Assembly: GCF_002776525.5 (NCBI RefSeq)
Contig: NC_045441.1
Location: 65,892,650 to 65,956,649 of the forward strand
Origin: Piliocolobus tephrosceles
Lineage: Eukaryota; Chordata; Mammalia; Primates; Cercopithecidae
Length of the DNA: 64,000 nucleotides
Direction: 5' to 3'
Under the pieces are notes generated by a model. It saw nothing but the letters and a program-made list of their open reading frames with translations. It had not been told where the DNA came from and did no database searches. Shown piece after piece: positions 36,512 to 47,541 of this stretch. Each line of letters begins with the position of its first letter. Within the stretch, counting starts at the first letter, position 1. The translations under genes were made by a program, and so were the position numbers.

Positions 36512-37270
36512 AACCCCCAGGGCCAGTTGTTAACATTTGCTGTCACACTACTGAGTTCATTAACATTACCTTCCATTTGTAATTGAACATTCCCCAAATG
36601 GTGCCTTATATGTGCTCTCAATCCAATGACTCATCAGTGAGAATCTCATTCTTTCATGAAGAGATGGTTCTATCAGTTTCTGATCTTCTACCTATGGAAA
36701 CACAGGCTGAGGATGTATACCATATCCTCATTTCCACATGCATTTACTCTCCATACCCAAAACCTGTACAAAGTAGGATAACAGAGGAGCAGGAACAAAA
36801 AAAGCATTGCCCCTCTGCTCCCAGAAACTGAGCTACAGCTAAACTAGATACAGATTTTTGTTGGGTCTGCTTCCCATGGGACTAAAAGCTTCTGTAAGAC
36901 AGCAAATGAGGAAATATGATGCCTCACCATGACCAGCAGGGATCTGGACCCATGTTAACCTTTCATAAGAGCAGTTGATGTTCCAAAAAAATTAAATGAG
37001 GAAGTATATATAAAGATAGTTTTTGAAAAGTAAGCCCAAGTTTCCCACTATTATAAACACAAAGAATAATGTTAAAATGTGTAGTTAATTGTTAGGAAGT
37101 TCTTTTACTTGTATATAACATATAACAACCAATAAATTGTTTTCAAGCAACAATGGAAAAAAAAGCAGAATTTATATGAAATATGAGAGAGAGAGAAGAA
37201 AAAAAAAACACAACAGATGGCTTTTGTACATTTCTTTTCCTTTCATATTATCTGGCAGCCGGCAAAGAGG
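36512..37270. other. Intergenic DNA, nothing recognised
   Basis: I see no gene. The frame at 36583-36831 has no recognisable domain. Confidence 0.45.
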
Positions 37271-37453
37271 TCAGTCAGGGTGTTCCGCCTCTTGGCAGTC
37301 TGACGGGTCATCAAAGAAAACAATTTTAACTGTTAATGGATTCTCTTGACAAACTTTGGCGCACGCATAACGGGCTGTCTCTGTATAATATCTATCAGGG
37401 TCCTTTCTTCTTAGAATAGTTCTGCACATGGCCCTTACATCAGAATTCCTCAA
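37271..37453 (-). other. Unrecognised CpG-bearing ORF (exon or pseudogene)
   Basis: A 60-codon minus-strand frame begins at the Met of MRNSDVRAMC. It contains RRKDPDRYY, ARYACAKVC and VFFDDPSDC, and ends at TGA. The reading frame continues upstream through RYHLIPSSSL to an in-frame TAG near 37480. Beyond that the frame reads VVQLFIEEF, back to a possible splice acceptor (TGTTATTTCCAG near 37515). Composition is mixed and cysteine-containing, unlike AT-driven chance frames, and several CpGs survive in an AT-rich setting. I do not recognise the family. It could be a terminal exon, a truncated retrocopy with one nonsense change, or chance. Confidence 0.35.
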
Positions 37454-37639
37454 ACTAGAGCTGGGAATCAGGTGATATCGCTAGAATTCCTCAATGAAAA
37501 GCTGTACCACCTCTGGAAATAACATAACTTCTCATTTATTTATTTTTTGACTATATTTTTAAAAATCAGCATGTGTTTCCCCTTTTATCAGCATACTGTT
37601 ATGATATTACTATAAACTAATAAATATTTTAAACTCCCA

Positions 37640-38290
37640 GTTGCAAAACAAAAGTTCTGAATGGAATACCCACCACCATCAACAACCTGCACATCGCTCA
37701 GTCTTCTCCATTGCAAAACTTATTTGTTCAGTTGTCTCAGAAGAAAAATTTAAATATGAAATTCCTGGGCCTAATGGGCCCATTAGAAGCACAGCAAGTA
37801 AGCCTGGCCCATTTTTTAGTAGAAAAGCAGCAGATGTGGCTTGTAGAGCTTTTGATCATGCGGAGTTTTGAGGCCATTATAAGGACTCCTGCTTTTACTT
37901 GGGAGAATTTGATGCAGTTTACATTTTAACAGGAGCCCTCCATGTGAGTATTGAGAAAAGAAAGCTGGGTAGAAATGGTGAGTACATGAACTCTTTTAGG
38001 TGGATTTATTGCAATAATCCAGGCAAGAGTTGATAATGGCTTGGACTAAAGTGTAGCTATAGAGGTATTGAGAAGAGTTGGGATGCTGGGTAAAAGATAT
38101 ATTTGTGGAAAGAATATGGTATATGAGAGAAAGAGGGAAATCAAGATCGACTCTGGTTGTGTTGAGGTTGAACATTGTACTGAAGAAGTTTTATGCCTTA
38201 AACATTCTGCTGAAGTCATTTTAATAAGGTTGTGTGTTTGTACTTGTGGAAATAACTGAAGAATTAGAACAGCTGCATTTCACAGGATTA
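37640..38290. other. Unclassified, possibly an old dispersed repeat
   Basis: Overlapping plus-strand frames at 37641-37871 and 37711-37929 show no domain. The stretch containing GCAATAATCCAGGCAAGAGT and GATAATGGCTTGGACTAAAG (about 38010-38160) looks like a familiar ancient repeat that I cannot name with confidence. Confidence 0.35.
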
Positions 38291-38369
38291 TTTTGGACAT
38301 CTAGATATGGGGTAGAGTTGTGAGACATTGAAAGGATGCTCAACCCCTTTCATGGCTAAATAAATGCAG

Positions 38370-38890
38370 TAAAAACACCAAGGAGATATTTTTCTCTTAT
38401 CAGTTTGGCAAAAGCACAAAGTTTAATAGTACACAGAATGATAAGGGAAGGAAGGGATTTTCATACACCGAATGAATGTGGGAAAGTAATTTGGTAAGAC
38501 CATGGATGGGGGGTGATATGGTATCTAGCTTTTAACCAGAAATTGTACTGCTCAACATTTAGCCTACAGATAGATTTGTAGGTATGTTTCACACATAAAG
38601 ATATGCATTATAGCTCTTTGTTTTTTATTTGTATTTTTTTGCAATAGAAATCTAAAAGCAACCTAACTGCCCATAGGTCATTGATTAAAAAAATCATTTC
38701 TCTCTCCTGTGTACATTCATTTGAAAGATTACTATGTAATAACTTTTAGAAGGTATATAATTCATCTCTATATTCTCAAGTAAAAAGTGAAAGGTAGATA
38801 AAGGTTTATATTCTTTTAATATGAAAAGGATATGTGTATGTATTGGTATATAATATCTATGTATATATGCTTTTCTATACATAGAAAATT
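38370..38890 (+). mobile_element. L1M-like 3' fragment (tentative)
   Basis: The order of AAAAGCAACCTAACTGCCCA, then CATTGATTAAAAAAATC, and further on AAGTAAAAAGTGAAAGGT, resembles the ORF2-end/3' UTR pattern of old L1ME/MC elements. It is highly diverged. Confidence 0.45.
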
Positions 38891-39108
38891 TCTTGAGGCG
38901 AATATAAACGATTAAAAATGTAGTCTTTGTGAAGAAAATGTATTACTTGTAAACAGAGCTTTATGCTGGGCCTTTTTTGCAGTGCTGGATTTTTTTTTCA
39001 TTTGCATGTAATACATATTTAATTTTAATTGTTAAAAATATAAAATTTGACTACTGTTCTCCTCTGTTTTCACATGCTATCAACATTTAGCTTAAAGACA
39101 CTAATGCC

Positions 39109-39394
39109 GGCCGGGCGCGGTGGCTCAAGCCTGTAATCCCAGCACTCTGGGAGGCCGAGACGGGCGGATCACAAGGTCAGGAGATCGATACCATCCTGGC
39201 TAACACGGTGAAACCCCGTCTCTACTAAAATACAAAAAATTAGCCGGGCGTGTTGGCGGGCGCCTGTAGTCCCAGCTACTCGGGAGGCTGAGGCAGGAGA
39301 ATGGCGTGAACCCGGGAGGCAGAGCTTGCAGTGAGCTGAGATCCGGCCACTGCACTCCAGCCTGGGCGACAGAGCGAGACTCCGTCTCAAAAAA
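39109..39394 (+). mobile_element. Young AluY (Old World monkey YR-like)
   Basis: A near-consensus full-length Alu starts GGCCGGGCGCGGTGGCTCAA. It carries CTCAAGCCTG, AGACGGGCGGATCAC and GATCCGGCCACTGC. The A-tail is short. The perfect 15-bp target duplication AAAGACACTAATGCC lies at 39094-39108 and 39395-39409. Low divergence and a clean duplication make it one of the most recent insertions in the window. Confidence 0.96.
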
Positions 39395-40183
39395 AAAGAC
39401 ACTAATGCCATAGGAATACTTAGGACACCGCTTAGCATGTTGCAAATTTGAAATTATTACCTGTTTATTAATTATCACTTAACAATTCTGTCTTTTGTTC
39501 ATGAAAAACACCAGGACTGTGTTCTATATGTTTCACCTTCTGACTCACTGCATGCCAAATTTGGCTGTAATTTTATTTTCAGAGGTTCTGAAATAACAGT
39601 TATTATCATCTAAATCCTATCAAAATCTCATTAATCTAAAAAAATAAAATTCGATTATCACAGTGAAGTGGTATGATCTAGTATAGACCACAGTAATGTA
39701 AAATATCCATTTTTTAATCTTTTGAATTGTTCTAATTTTAGTTTATTAGAAAATATCTATTAAATCTAATGTATATGGTCAAAATTCCCTGAGTAATTGC
39801 TTTATTAAATAACTCTTAAATTATATTTTGGACTCAAAATGAGCATTGAGTTGTTCTTGTGTATTTAGTAGAGACTGGATCAATGAAACACCAATGACTT
39901 CCTGATTGATAAACTTAATATTTGCTTTTCAACCTTTATTCTATTTGATCTCCTTCAAGCATTGCATCGCACTCTCAAACACCTACTGATAGATAACTGT
40001 ATTCTAACTTTACTTCAAGATATTATGCTCTCTTGAATATTTTTCTTTTCTACTATTACTCCTCAGGTTCTTTTACTGGTAGCTCCTCCTCTTGTGTATC
40101 ACCCTGAAGAATTCATTCTCCCCAGTGTCTGTCACTCCAACTCAAGCATTCTTAACTTGAAGGTTCATAGGCTCAAAGTTGTT

Positions 40184-40368
40184 CCTAGAATTCAAGGTAT
40201 CTAGAAACTTGGATAAGAAAAAAAAAAAAANNNNNNNNNNNNNNNNNNNNNNNNNNNNNNNNNNNNNNNNNNNNNNNNNNNNNNNNNNNNNNNNNNNNNN
40301 NNNNNNNNNNNNNNNNNNNNNNNNNNNNNNCCTAGAATTCAAGGTATCTAGAAACTTGGATAAGAAAA

Positions 40369-40377
<9 letters not shown>
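40184..40377. other. Assembly gap flanked by identical 47-mers
   Basis: Exactly 100 Ns (40231-40330) are bracketed by two identical 47-base sequences (40184-40230 and 40331-40377). Each runs from CCTAGAATTC to a 13-base A-run. After the second copy the sequence goes straight into a TA microsatellite. This is the signature of two contig ends that overlap but were not merged, not a biological duplication. Open frames drawn across the Ns are meaningless. Confidence 0.95.

Positions 40378-40410
<33 letters not shown>
40378..40410. repeat. (TA)n microsatellite
   Basis: A pure TA run of about 33 bases directly follows the A13 run. It probably caused the assembly break next to it. Confidence 0.95.
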
Positions 40411-40415
<5 letters not shown>

Positions 40416-40815
40416 ATTTTTATTAAGTTATTACTTAAATTTTAAATATAGGTAAGAAGCCACAATAGTATTACAGTACCTATATCTTGTCACTAACAGA
40501 AATTGAGTATGTTGATATCATGTCATAGTTATTATAGATACTCAGTATACCTTTTACACCCATCACTAGTTTAAAGTTATAGTAGTTAGATTTTCCACAG
40601 AGCTTGTTATCCAAGTTGTTAGTAAAGATGCAGATGTATGTTCATAACTCAAATATATTTTATAAATATTTTGGTAATTATATTTTAATAAATGGTTTTC
40701 TTTCAGACTCTATATATTTAATATGACACATTTAGAAGATTTATCCAAGAAGTTTTCAGAGACTTTTCCATTTTATCAAAGATGCCAATAACATAGAAAA
40801 GTGAACTCTTTCCTT

Positions 40816-41312
40816 TGAGAGAAGAGAGAAGGAAACCCCCGTCCCCATACTCTTCTATATTGTTTTATGCTCAGTACCTGATTTAAGAAAAAGACAAGGA
40901 AGCAAAATCAAAGGCAGGCAGCCCGGTGCCAGGCACCAGACCCAAAACCACACCTGGGTCTGCCTGACCTTAGTCTGATAGTTAAAATTCAACCCATGAC
41001 TTAGCAACCAATGTTATCCATAGATTCCAGACATTGTATGGAAGGACCCTGTGAAACTCTTCCTTCTGTTCTGTCTCACTCTGATTACTGGTGCATACAG
41101 CCCCTGTCACATATCCCCTAGATTGCCCAATCAATCACGGCCCTGTCATGTAAAATCTTTAGTGTTGTGAGCCCTTAAAAGGGACAGAAATTGGGCAACA
41201 AACAAGCTCAGATTTTGAGATGCTAGCCCTCTGATGCTTCCGGCTGATTAAAAGCTACTTCCTTCACTATCTCCGTGTCTGTGGGATTTTGTCCACGGCT
41301 CATCCTGCTACA
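40816..41312 (+). mobile_element. Proviral 5' LTR (LTR2-like)
   Basis: It runs from TGAGAGAAGAGAG to CCTGCTACA. A TATA-like CCTTAAAAGG lies near 41175, and ATTAAA at 41247-41252 is a plausible polyadenylation signal, which places R between them. The 5-prime half has GCCAGGCACCAGACCC and GCAGGCAGCCCGG. It is 497 bp long. It retains TG and CA ends. Confidence 0.88.
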
Positions 41313-41317
41313 TTTCT

Positions 41318-41335
41318 TGGTTCCCTGACCAGGAA
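41318..41335 (+). promoter_or_regulatory. Primer-binding site, tRNA-Glu type
   Basis: TGGTTCCCTGACC begins five bases after the LTR and is complementary to the 3' end of tRNA-Glu, with one mismatch (A for G) before GGAA. A tRNA-Glu primer is the defining feature of the HERV-E group, and this is the strongest argument for that name. Confidence 0.8.
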
Positions 41336-41773
41336 GCGAGGTGACTGGTGGACGGCCGAGGAAGCCCCTTAGGCAGCTTAGGCCTGCCCTGTGAAGCATC
41401 CCTGTGGGGGACACCGGCCCGCCTGAGTGAGGCGATCCAAAGAGCGCTCCTAGGTAGGCAATTGCCCTGGTGGAAGGCCTCGCCAGAGCAGCCCGTGGCA
41501 GGCCGTGGAGGATCAACGCAGTGGCTAAACACCGGGAAGGAACTGGCACTTGGAGTCTGGACATCTGAAACTTGGTAAGACTAGTCTTTGGAACTTGCCC
41601 ACTCCATTTGAGTGGAAGCGTGGCCTTATAACCCAGGGCGTGCCTGTATCGGCACTTTTGTTCGGGTTTTGATTTGACTTGATTTGCTGGATACTTTGGT
41701 TTTGGTTTTAATTTGGCTTCAATTTGTTGGTATTCTGATTTTGGTTTGGTATAAACGATAAAAGTGTATGTGG

Positions 41774-42061
41774 GGCTGGGCGTGGTGGCTCACGCCTGTA
41801 TTCCCAGCACTTTGGGAGGCCGAGACAGGTGGATCCCGAGGTCAGGAGATCGAGACCATCCTGGCTAACATGGTGAAACCCCGTCTCTACTAAAAATACA
41901 AAAAATTAGGCGTGTGCAGTGGCAGGCACCTATAGTCCCAGCTACAGGGGAGGCTGAGGCAGGAAAATGGCATGAACCCGGGAGGCGGAGCTTGCAGTGA
42001 GCCTAGATTGCGCCACTGCACTCCAGCCTAGGGGACAGAGCGAGACTCCGTCTCAAAAAAA
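41774..42061 (+). mobile_element. AluY in the proviral leader
   Basis: A full Alu from GGCTGGGCGTGGTGGCTCAC to a short A-tail. It lies between the primer site and gag. AAAGTGTATGTG before it and AAAGTGTGTGTG after it are the target duplication with one change. It is somewhat diverged (ATTAGGCGTGTGCAGTGG in the linker-right region). Confidence 0.92.
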
Positions 42062-42142
42062 AGTGTGTGTGTGCCCTCTTTACCCGTTCTTTGTTTTGTG
42101 GTGAGTGTATGGTGTGAGTGTGGTATTTTGTCTTGAGAAAAC

Positions 42143-43703
42143 ATGGGCCAGGCACAAAGTAAGCCCACCCCATTGGGAACTATGTTAAAGAATTTCAAGA
42201 AAGGATTCAGTGGAGACTATGGAGTCACTATGACTCCAGGAAAACTAAGAACTTTGTGTGAAATAGATTGGCCAGAATTAGAGGTAGATTGGCCATCAGA
42301 AGGAAGCCTAGATAGGTCTCTTGTTTCAAAGGTATGGCACAAAGTAACTGGTAAGCCAGGACACCCAGATCAATTCCCATATATAGATTCTTGGTTACAG
42401 CTAGTTTTAGATCTCCCGCAATGCTTAAGGGGACAGGCAGCAGCAGTACTAGGTAGCAAAGGGAGAGTTAGTTAAGGAAGGTTCTCGCTCCACCCGCCAA
42501 GGGAAGCCAGCGCCTAAAATTCTGTCTGACCGTGAGCCGGAAGACTTGTGGCAGGAGATGGCACCAACAGTGCCCCCCCCTTACCAAGTGGAGAGGCCCC
42601 CTACTCCTAAGCCCACAGCCCCCACACCACCCAGAATAGATAAGAAAGGAAGTGAAGTTGCAGGAGAAACTCTTCCCTTGGCGGCCTGCTTATGGCCCAA
42701 GACTGGAATCCAAATGCCCCTGAGAGAGCAACAATACACTGGGGTAGGTGAGGATGGACACATGGTGGAAAGGTGTGCCTTTGTATATCACGCTTTCACC
42801 TCTGCTGACCTCCTCAATTGGAAAAATAATACTCCATCTTACACTGAAAAACCTCAAGCTCTAATTGACTTGCTCCAAGCTATTACACAGACTCATAATT
42901 GTACTTGGGCTGATTGCCACCAGCTACTCATGTACCTCTTTAACACCAACGAAAGGTGAAGGGTGCTCCAGGTGGCAACTAAATGGCTAGAGGAGCACAT
43001 TCCAGGCGATTACCAAAACCCCCAGGAATACATAAGAATTCAGCTGCCAGGAACGGACCCTCGATGAGATCCAAATGAAGTACTAGATATGGAGAGGTTA
43101 AGACGATATCGGGAAGCGTTAATTGAAGGGCTAAAAAAGGGGCTCAAAAGGCCACCAATGTAAATAAAGTTTCTGAAGTCATCCAAGGAAAGGAGGAAAG
43201 CCCAGCCCAATTCTATGAAAGACTGTGTGAGGCCTATGGTATGTACACTCCTTTCGATCTGGATAGTCCTGAAAATCAGCATATGATTAACATGGCCTTA
43301 GTCAAAGCCCGGAAGATATCTAGAGGAAATTGCAAAGGCTGGTTTTGCAGGAATGAATGCCTCGCAGTTACTGGAGATAGCTCATCAAGTATTTGTAAAT
43401 AGATAGGCAACAAGCTGCTGAGAAAGTCTTAAGGAGGGTGAGCCAGGCCAGGCAGAACGCTGATTAGCTGGCTGCAGCAATTAGAGGGATCCCCCAAAAG
43501 GCAAGGAAAGGGGGGTTCTGGGAGGAACGCCCAGTCCAACCGCTCACGTCTGCAGCGTAACCAATGTGCCTACTGTAAAGAAATAGGACATTGGAAAGAT
43601 AAGTGTCCCCAACTAAAGGAGAAGCAAGGTGATGCGGAGCAAAAGACCACAGATAAAGATGAAGGGGCTTTGTTCAATCTGGCCAAGGGGTTACTAGACT
43701 GAA
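42143..43703 (+). pseudogene. gag: Proviral gag, broken
   Basis: Gag begins with Met-Gly (MGQAQSKPTP), the usual myristoylation start of matrix, and the first frame runs to 42475. A change of frame follows. A Pro-rich stretch (TVPPPYQVERPPTPKP) and the first part of capsid lie at 42546-42959. Further frameshifts and stops break the capsid region, where a major-homology-like block (ESPAQFYERLCEAYG) is visible near 43200-43240. Nucleocapsid has one zinc knuckle, CAYCKEIGHWKDKC, coded at 43565-43606 with intact CX2CX4HX4C spacing. A single knuckle and a matrix that starts Met-Gly fit gammaretroviral Gag. It is not translatable as one protein. Coding similarity ends at about 43703. Confidence 0.85.
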
Positions 43704-43709
43704 GGGGAT

Positions 43710-43766
43710 ACACACACACACATATATATAAATACATATATATATAAACATACATATATAATATAT
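43710..43766. repeat. CA/TA microsatellite at the pol deletion junction
   Basis: ACACACACACA passes into irregular TATATA/CATATA motifs. It separates the end of gag from the resumption of RNase H sequence. Nothing in a retroviral genome predicts such a tract here. Confidence 0.85.
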
Positions 43767-43771
43767 CCTGA

Positions 43772-45480
43772 TAAATTCTGGGGGAAAGGACATAAAATAT
43801 CAACAATAAATTATGCAATTATTAGAGGCAGTATGGAAACCCCAAAAAGTGGCAGTCATGCACTGCAGGGGACACCAGCAAGCTTCCACCTCGGTAAGCC
43901 AAGGAAACTCCTGAGCTGACACAGAGGCACAAAAGCAGCATCTATTCCTTACTGGACATCAGTCACAGCTCCCCTACTCCCTCAAACACTTGATCTGGTG
44001 CCTACTTATTCTAAAGAAGAAAAAGACTTTCTTCAGGCAGAGAGAGGACAAACAATAAAAGAAAGATGGATAAAGTTACCAGATGGGAGAATAGTTGTGC
44101 CACAGCTGCTAGGAGCCGCAGTCGTGCTGGCTGTACATGAAACTACCCATTTAGGCCAGGAGTCAATTGAAAAGCTGTTAATCCGGTACGTCTACGTCTC
44201 ACACTTGCCAGCTCTTGCTAAAACAATAGTACAGTGATGCATTACCTATAGACAGCACAATGCAAAGCAAGGTCCCTCTGTTCCTCCCGGCATACAAGCC
44301 TATGGAGCAGCTCCCTCTGAAGATCTTTAAGTGGACTTAACAGTGATGCCCAAATGTGGAAGTAACAAGTATTTACTGGTTCTAGTGTGTACTTACTCTG
44401 GGTGGGTAGAGGCTTATCCGACAAGAACTGAAAAAGCTCCTGAAGTAATCCATGTGCTTGGGGAGCTCATCCCTAGGTTTGGACTGCCCCTAGGGATTGG
44501 CTCAGATAATGGGCCAGCATTTGTGGCTGACTTAGTACAGAGGACGGCAAAGGTATTGGGAATCACTTGGAAGCTACATGCCGCCTGCCGACCTCAGAGT
44601 TCAGGGAAGGTGGAGTGAATGAATGGACTATCAAAAATAGTTTAGGGAGCCGGGCGCGGTGGCTCAGGCCTGTAATCCCAGCACTTTGGGAGGCCGAGGC
44701 GGGCGGATCACAAGGTCAGGAGATCGAGACCACGGTGAAACCCCGTCTCTACTAAAAATACAAAAAATTAGCAGGGCGCGGTGGCGGGCGCCTGTAGTCC
44801 CAGCTACTCAGGAGGCTGAGGCAGGAGAATGGCGGGAACCCAGGAGGCGGAGCTTGCAGTGAGCCGAGATCGTGCCACTGCACTCCAGCCAGGGGGACAG
44901 AGCGAAACTCCGTCTCAAAAAAAAAAAAAAAAAAATAGTTTAGGGAAAGTATGTCAAGAGACAGAATTAAAATGGATACAGGCCCTTCCTATGATATTGT
45001 TTAAAATTAGGTGCACCCCCTCTAAGAAAACAGGATACTCTCCTTATGAAATATTGTGACATTGGCCTCCTCCTATACTGCCAGGACTTCGGGGTACTCC
45101 TCAAGAGATAGGTAAAATTAAATTGCAGCGACAGCTACAGGCCTTGGGGAAAACTACCCAGACAATCTCAACTTGGGTAAATGAGAGGTGCCCAGTCAGC
45201 TTATGCTCCCCAGTTCACCCTTTTTCTCCAGGTGACCATGCCTGGATCGAGTACTAGAACGTAGCTCCTTTACGGCCACGGTGGAAAGGACCCCGCACTG
45301 TAAGCCTGACCACTCCCACAGCCGTAAAGGTGGAAGGAATCCCGGCCTGGATTTACCGCGGCTGCATAAAGCCCGCAGCCACTGAAACCTGGGAGACCAA
45401 ACCAAGCCTGGATAATCCCTGTAAAGTGACCCTGAAGAGGATGACAAGCCCCACTCCCGTCACACCCGGAAGCTGACTGG
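43772..45480 (+). pseudogene. pol: Proviral pol remnant: RNase H end and integrase
   Basis: Sequence resumes inside the RNase H C-terminus (AVMHCRGHQ near 43850-43880). A frame at 43998-44237 then covers the integrase N-terminal His-His-Cys-Cys region (HETTHLG), with the Cys side damaged by a stop. The catalytic core at 44331-44618 keeps all three acidic residues: Asp at 44334, Asp of SDNGPAF at 44505 and Glu at 44613, with DX35E spacing. A stop follows the Glu immediately. An Alu interrupts the core at 44649-44930, after which integrase continues (QALPMILFKIRCTPS) to a C-terminal domain ending about 45480. Protease, reverse transcriptase and most of RNase H are missing. No activity is possible. 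Confidence 0.85.
44649..44930 (+). mobile_element. AluY with 12-base left-monomer deletion, in integrase
   Basis: A near-consensus Alu from GCCGGGCGCGGTGGCTCAGG to the A-tail. The left monomer reads GATCGAGACCACGGTGAAAC, so 12 bases between GACCA and CGGTG are absent compared with standard AluY. As I recall, a deletion like this defines the AluYd lineage. The perfect 16-bp target duplication AAAAATAGTTTAGGGA is at 44633-44648 and 44931-44946. Confidence 0.94.
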
Positions 45481-45498
45481 TCTACGCATGGCGGAAGC

Positions 45499-47511
45499 AT
45501 GAGGAAAATCATGGTGGGACTTATCTTCCGTGTTACATGGACTTGTGTGGTAAAAGCTTCCACTGCCTCTTTTCATACGGAGGACTGCTTTCCATGTATA
45601 CATCAGGTCACTGAGGTAGGACAACAAGTTAAAACAATCTTTTTGTTCTATAGTTATTACGAGTGCCTAGGAACTCCAAAAGGAGCATGTTTATATAATA
45701 ACAGTCAGTACAAAGTATGTAATCCAGGGAGTGATCAGTCTGGTGTGTGTTATGACCCCTCTGAACCTCCCATGATCACAGTTTTTGAAATAAGACTAAG
45801 GACTGGTCCTTTTCTAGCTGACACAAGTAAAGTAATAGCTAGAATAGAAGAAAGAGGTGTCCCCAAACATGTAACTCTAAAATTTAATGCTTGTGCCACT
45901 ATTAATTTAATCAGCAAGGACTAGGATGTTGCTCTCTAGATTGGGAAAAAAGCTACATGGCAGAAAATAAGTGTATCTGCCATGAATTGTATTTATGTAC
46001 AGATGTGTGTCAATACTGGTCTTGTGTCATCTGGGCTACTTAGAAAAAAAATAAAAAAGGATCTTGTTTGGCTTCAAAAAAGAAAAAGTAGTCCCTCCTG
46101 CACAAGTGGAAGCTGTAACCCTTTAAAATTAATAATTACAAATCCCTCAGACCCAAAGTGGGAGAAAAGAGAATACGTATCTTTAGGCATTGATGGAAAA
46201 GGACTAGACCCTAAGGTAATACCTTAATAAAAGGAGAGATTTGAAAATACTTTCCAGAGCCAGTATTTCAGACTTTCTATGATGAGCTAAATGTGCCAGT
46301 ACCTGAAATTACAGGAAAAACTAGAAATTCATTTTTGCAGTTAGCCGAGCATGTGGCTCAGTCTCTAAAAGTCACTTTATGCTATGTTTGTGGAGGAACT
46401 GTAACAGAAGATCAGTGGCCATGGGAAGCCTGAGAATTAGTTCCTTCAGACCCAGTTCCTGATGAATTCCTGACTCAAAAGAACCACCCTGCCAATTTCT
46501 GGGTTATAAAAGCCTCAATTATTGGACAATATTGCATAGCTAGGAAAGGAAAAAATTATGACTTAGTTGTCTTGGACAAAACTGTATAATGGTACCACAA
46601 AAACAGTTACATGGTGGAGTTCCAATTATACAGAAAACAGTACATTTCCAAACTGGCAGACTATTTGGGCCCATCCAGAATTCCACTGAGACTGGACTGC
46701 CCCCACCAGGTTATACTGGACATGTGGACATAGAGCCTATGCTAAGCTACTTGATCAGTGGACAGGTAGCTGTGTAACTGGCACTGTTAAACATCCTTCT
46801 TCCTACTGCCCATAAACACAGGCGAACTCCTAGGATTCCCTGTCTATGCTTCCCGCGAAAAACGAAACATAGCCCTAGGTAACTGGAAAGATGATAAATG
46901 GCCCCCTGAAAAGATTTTGCAATACTCTGGGCTTGCCACTTGGGCACAAGATGGCTCGTGGGGATATCGGACCCCCATGTTCAATCGAATCATACAGTCG
47001 CAAGCTGTTTTAGAAATTATTACTAATTAAACCGGTCAAGCCTTGACTGTTCCTGCATGGCAAGAGACTCAGATGAGGAATGCTAGCTAACAAAATAGAC
47101 TAGCCCTCGACTACTAGTTAGCAGCTGCAGGAGGAGTTTGTGGAAAATTTAACCTTACTAATTACCGTCTACATATAGATAATCAAGAACAAGTAGTTGA
47201 AGACATAGTTAAAGATATAACAAAACTGGCACATGTACCTGTGCAAGTGTGGCACGGATTTGATCCTGAGGCCATGTTTGGAAATTGGTTCCCAGCAATA
47301 CGATGATTTAAAACCCTTGTAATAAAAGTTATGATAGTAATAGGAACCTGCTTACCACTCTCTTGTCTGCTTACTGTATTTCTTCCAGTGATAAAAAGTT
47401 TCATCACTACCTTAGTTCACCAGAATGCACAAGTATATTATATGAATCACTATCAATCTATTGCACAGGAAGACATAAGTAGTGAAAATAAAAGTGAGAA
47501 CTTCCATTAAT
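45499..47511 (+). pseudogene. env: Proviral env, broken
   Basis: A Met-initiated frame at 45499-45924 (141 codons) opens with a hydrophobic signal-like segment and continues into a Cys-rich surface-subunit N-terminus (YYECLGTPKGACLYN, GVCYDPSEPP). The same frame reopens at 45982-46227 after stops. A CXXC motif, CYVC, is coded at 46380-46391. Transmembrane-subunit sequence follows after frameshifts: LAAAGGVCGKFNLTNY near 47115-47165 and a hydrophobic anchor near 47310-47395 (VIGTCLPLSCLLTVFLPVI), with a short tail to about 47511. The second Cys cluster of the transmembrane subunit is lost. Several stops mean no functional envelope. The style of the surface subunit resembles the HERV-E/ERV3 group. 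Confidence 0.82.
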
Positions 47512-47529
47512 AAAATGAATGAGAATCTC

Positions 47530-47541
47530 AAAGGGTGGAAA
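47530..47541 (+). promoter_or_regulatory. Polypurine tract
   Basis: AAAGGGTGGAAA directly precedes the TG of the 3' LTR. One T interrupts it. This is the expected plus-strand priming site. Confidence 0.75.

Noticed and set aside
40142..40445. Open frames on both strands across the N run
   Set aside because: They consist largely of unknown residues through the assembly gap and simple repeats. They carry no information.
45499..45924. Possible captured env gene (syncytin-like)
   Set aside because: The Met-initiated frame ends after 141 codons, and the rest of env has several stops and frameshifts, so no full-length envelope is encoded. A truncated secreted product cannot be ruled out but has no support.
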